In this document: one piece after another, positions 41,896 through 43,688 of the stretch
How positions within the stretch are numbered: the stretch's first letter is position 1
Layout of the letters: each line of letters begins with the position of its first letter
DNA from: Chitinophagaceae bacterium
GTDB lineage: Bacteria; Bacteroidota; Bacteroidia; Chitinophagales; Chitinophagaceae
Direction: 5' to 3'
DNA length: 43,688 nt
Assembly: GCA_947504605.1 (NCBI GenBank)
Contig: CANNJE010000011.1
Span: 1 to 43,688, forward strand
Position numbers and translations under genes: made by a program
The notes under the pieces: generated by a model
What the model saw: only the letters and a program-made list of their open reading frames with translations
Told to the model about the DNA's origin: nothing
The model's database searches: none

Positions 41896-41946
41896 TACAT
41901 GTAGAAATCATGATTTATTGCTTATATTGCTTACCCAAGCAATAAA
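41896..41946 (+). promoter_or_regulatory. Palindrome cluster before the desaturase gene
   Basis: Three symmetric elements in 51 bp, ending 36 bp before the ATG at 41983: TACATGTA (41896-41903); AAATCATGATTT (41905-41916); and a right arm AAGCAATAAA (41937-41946) that can pair either with TTTATTGCTT (41914-41923, 10 bp) or with TATTGCTT (41925-41932, 8 bp, loop ACCC). The two pairings exclude each other. It could be an operator array or a leader RNA that changes fold. Confidence 0.5.
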
Positions 41947-41982
41947 GTGTAGCAACCTTTTAAAACCAGTAACCAATTCCAG

Positions 41983-43101
41983 ATGTCCAAATTAATCTTC
42001 AACAACAAAAACAATGCTTTCTATCAAACCCTGAAAGAAAGTGTGGACAATTATTTTACCGAAAATAATATCAAAAAAACCGGCGATTGGAGGCTTTTTT
42101 CCAAATCAATTATATTGATTGGATCTATCATAGCAGTTTATTGTTGCCTAATGTTGGTGGAAATAAGTGTGCTTCCTGCACTTTTATTGGCAGGGTTATT
42201 TGGGTTTCTGGCAGCATCTATAGGGTTTAGTGTAATGCATGATGCTAATCATGGTAGTTACTGTACCAATAATACCCTCAATGATTTTTTGGGCCTAACT
42301 GCCAATATGTTGGGAGCAAGTGCCTATTTCTGGAAGCAGAAACACAATATCATACACCATACCTATACCAATGTGGATGGACTTGATGATGATATAGCCA
42401 AAAGCCCCATAATAAGACAATGTGAAACACAAAAATGGGTTCCTGCTCACAAAGTGCAGCATTTGTATCTGTTGCCGGTGTATTCATTGTCTTCTATTTT
42501 TTGGATATTTTTTATGGATTTTACAAAATATTTTACTCGTAAAATTTATACTACCGAGGCCTGGAAAATGAGTGCAAAAAACCATATCGTATTTTGGCTT
42601 ACAAAAATTTACTATGCAGCAATATTTATTGCAATACCTATTGCTGTTTGGGGTTGGCAAGGTTGGCTTGTTGGTTTTTTTGTAATGAATGCTGTGATGG
42701 GATTAACGCTTTCATTGGTTTTTCAACTGGCGCATGTGGTAGAGAATACCGAGTTTGAACATATTGCATTAGATACTACCAAGCATATTGAAACTGCATG
42801 GGCAGAACACCAAGTAAAAACGTCTTCTAATTTTGCAATGGATAACAAAGTAATTTCTTGGTTTGTGGGTGGACTTAATTTTCAGATAGAACACCATTTG
42901 TTTCCCAAAGTAAGCCATGTACATTATCCTGCAATCAGTAAAATAGTAGCCCAAAAATGTAAAGAATACAATCTTCCTTACAATCATTATAATACTATGA
43001 GTGGAGCTTTGGCATCTCATCTCAGAGTGATGAAACAATTAGGAGAAAGACCTTCTGCAGCTTTTTTACAGGCACAATCTGCTTCTCAGGCTGCTGCTTA
43101 A
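41983..43101 (+). CDS. Membrane fatty-acid desaturase
   Basis: 372 residues. Inserts double bonds into acyl chains of membrane lipids using a di-iron centre. All three histidine boxes are present: HDANHGSY (about 86), QKHNIIHHTYTN (about 122), and FQIEHHLFP (about 302, with the Q-I-E-H-H variant typical of front-end/acyl-lipid desaturases). About four transmembrane helices (pairs near 45-85 and 205-250). There is no fused cytochrome b5 domain, so an external electron donor such as ferredoxin is needed. Monocistronic; convergent with gldB (2 bp between stops). A palindrome cluster upstream suggests regulated expression. Regioselectivity cannot be read. Confidence 0.93.
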   Translation: MSKLIFNNKNNAFYQTLKESVDNYFTENNIKKTGDWRLFSKSIILIGSIIAVYCCLMLVEISVLPALLLAGLFGFLAASIGFSVMHDANHGSYCTNNTLNDFLGLTANMLGASAYFWKQKHNIIHHTYTNVDGLDDDIAKSPIIRQCETQKWVPAHKVQHLYLLPVYSLSSIFWIFFMDFTKYFTRKIYTTEAWKMSAKNHIVFWLTKIYYAAIFIAIPIAVWGWQGWLVGFFVMNAVMGLTLSLVFQLAHVVENTEFEHIALDTTKHIETAWAEHQVKTSSNFAMDNKVISWFVGGLNFQIEHHLFPKVSHVHYPAISKIVAQKCKEYNLPYNHYNTMSGALASHLRVMKQLGERPSAAFLQAQSASQAAA

Positions 43102-43103
43102 TA

Positions 43104-43688
43104 TTATGGTTTGTATTTGGCTTTTTGAAAAATCGTTTCAGCATCAGTTTTTATCAAAACATCCAAATCTGTTTCAGGAAATTTGTCCATGTATTTTTTT
43201 ATGATCTGCCATCCGCAGAAAGAACCAATATTGCCAGGAGAGGCATCTCCGAGTTCGGGTGTTTTTGGGCCTTCCCCAATATAGTTTTTAATAATATTGT
43301 TGTCTATGGATTGAAGAATATTATTCTGAATAAAGAGGTCCCAGATAATAGCTTCTCTTTCCGAACACTCGCTATATTGTTTTTCGGTATAACCAATTAA
43401 TTGATAGTCTTTGGCAAACGGAACCAACTTTTGCAAAAGATACAGCCGTTTCCCTTTTTCAACCATTTGCACAACGAGTGTTTTATCCTCAATTTTTTCG
43501 GGGTACATATCGGAAATTATATTTTTCATACAATTAATAGTAATATAATCAGGCGTAAATCGGCTGCTGATATAATCGGGGTAAGTTGTTCTTACAAGTT
43601 CCGATTTATATAAAGAAAAATTACTGCCCAAGTGCTGATGTAAACCAACGATAAGAGCATCCACATCCAAAATGTCTCCATAACCATC
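43104..43688 (-). CDS. gldB: Gliding motility protein GldB, N-terminus beyond window
   Basis: 194 C-terminal residues are visible; the frame stays open to the right edge (DGYGDILDVDALIVGLHQHL), so the start and the lipoprotein signal are outside. A TTG at 43670 is simply an internal Leu. Family features: LHQHLGSNFSLYKSE with PDYISSRFTPDYI following, FAKDYQLIGYTEKQY, the conserved ASPGNIGSFCGWQIIKKYM near the C-terminus, and a short tail. GldB is a lipoprotein needed for gliding in Flavobacterium; its exact role is unclear. Stops 2 bp from the convergent desaturase gene. Confidence 0.85.
   Translation of the reverse strand, partial: DGYGDILDVDALIVGLHQHLGSNFSLYKSELVRTTYPDYISSRFTPDYITINCMKNIISDMYPEKIEDKTLVVQMVEKGKRLYLLQKLVPFAKDYQLIGYTEKQYSECSEREAIIWDLFIQNNILQSIDNNIIKNYIGEGPKTPELGDASPGNIGSFCGWQIIKKYMDKFPETDLDVLIKTDAETIFQKAKYKP

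Noticed and set aside
1-43688. tRNA genes, CRISPR arrays, insertion sequences or prophage
   Set aside because: No cloverleaf-like segments, repeat-spacer pattern, transposase or phage genes were seen by reading both strands.

Overview
The window is AT-rich chromosomal DNA from a member of the Bacteroidota, most likely a Chitinophagaceae-like gliding bacterium. Evidence: an intact gldKLMN cluster (type IX secretion/gliding core) plus a partial gldB; a single-chain (alpha2) glycyl-tRNA synthetase; Bacteroidota-restricted families (DUF4271, DUF4783, YcxB-like); many exact matches to the Bacteroidota -7 promoter element TAnnTTTG just upstream of genes; few recognisable Shine-Dalgarno sequences. 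I see no tRNA, rRNA, CRISPR array, integrase or insertion sequence. The gene content is mostly core, so novelty lies in regulation and in a few accessory operons.

Layout. 1-4.75 kb (minus): a GltD-like iron-sulfur flavoprotein overlapping pyruvate:ferredoxin oxidoreductase (nifJ, cut by the left edge), with an FNR/CRP-like palindrome upstream. 5-10.65 kb (minus): a small barrel protein, glyQS and the B12-dependent ribonucleotide reductase nrdJ. 11-14.2 kb: dtd-mazG, a PhoD-like phosphatase, a YcxB-like membrane protein and a GNAT acetyltransferase. 14.4-18 kb (plus): acpP-fabF-rnc and gpsA, with hemW convergent. 19.1-24.8 kb (plus): an Omp85-type protein, DUF4271, hemD and a DUF255 thioredoxin-fold protein. 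25-29.8 kb (plus): gldK-gldL-gldM-gldN. 30-39.6 kb (minus): a lipoprotein-uvrC pair; an ECF sigma factor with a predicted anti-sigma/barrel partner; and gpmI followed by a heme-binding protein, a small membrane protein and a TonB-dependent receptor. 39.7-43.1 kb (plus): a DUF4783 protein, nadC, an eIF1/SUI1-like factor, apaG and a fatty-acid desaturase; gldB enters from the right edge on the minus strand.

How the parts fit. GldL/GldM form the proton-driven motor of the type IX system, GldK/GldN the periplasmic ring, and GldB is a gliding lipoprotein. The ECF sigma, Omp85 and TonB-receptor genes also serve the envelope. NifJ and NrdJ do not need oxygen, suggesting the cell copes with low oxygen.

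The strongest leads are: the FNR-like site and the altered nucleotide-binding site in the nifJ operon; a dense palindrome cluster with mutually exclusive hairpins before the desaturase; a shared 16-nt element in two intergenic gaps; a possible short RNA between two terminators after gldN; the ECF sigma/trans-envelope pair; an intercistronic hairpin between gldK and gldL; and promoter boxes so close to ATG that the mRNAs would be leaderless. No wholly new multi-gene system is evident.
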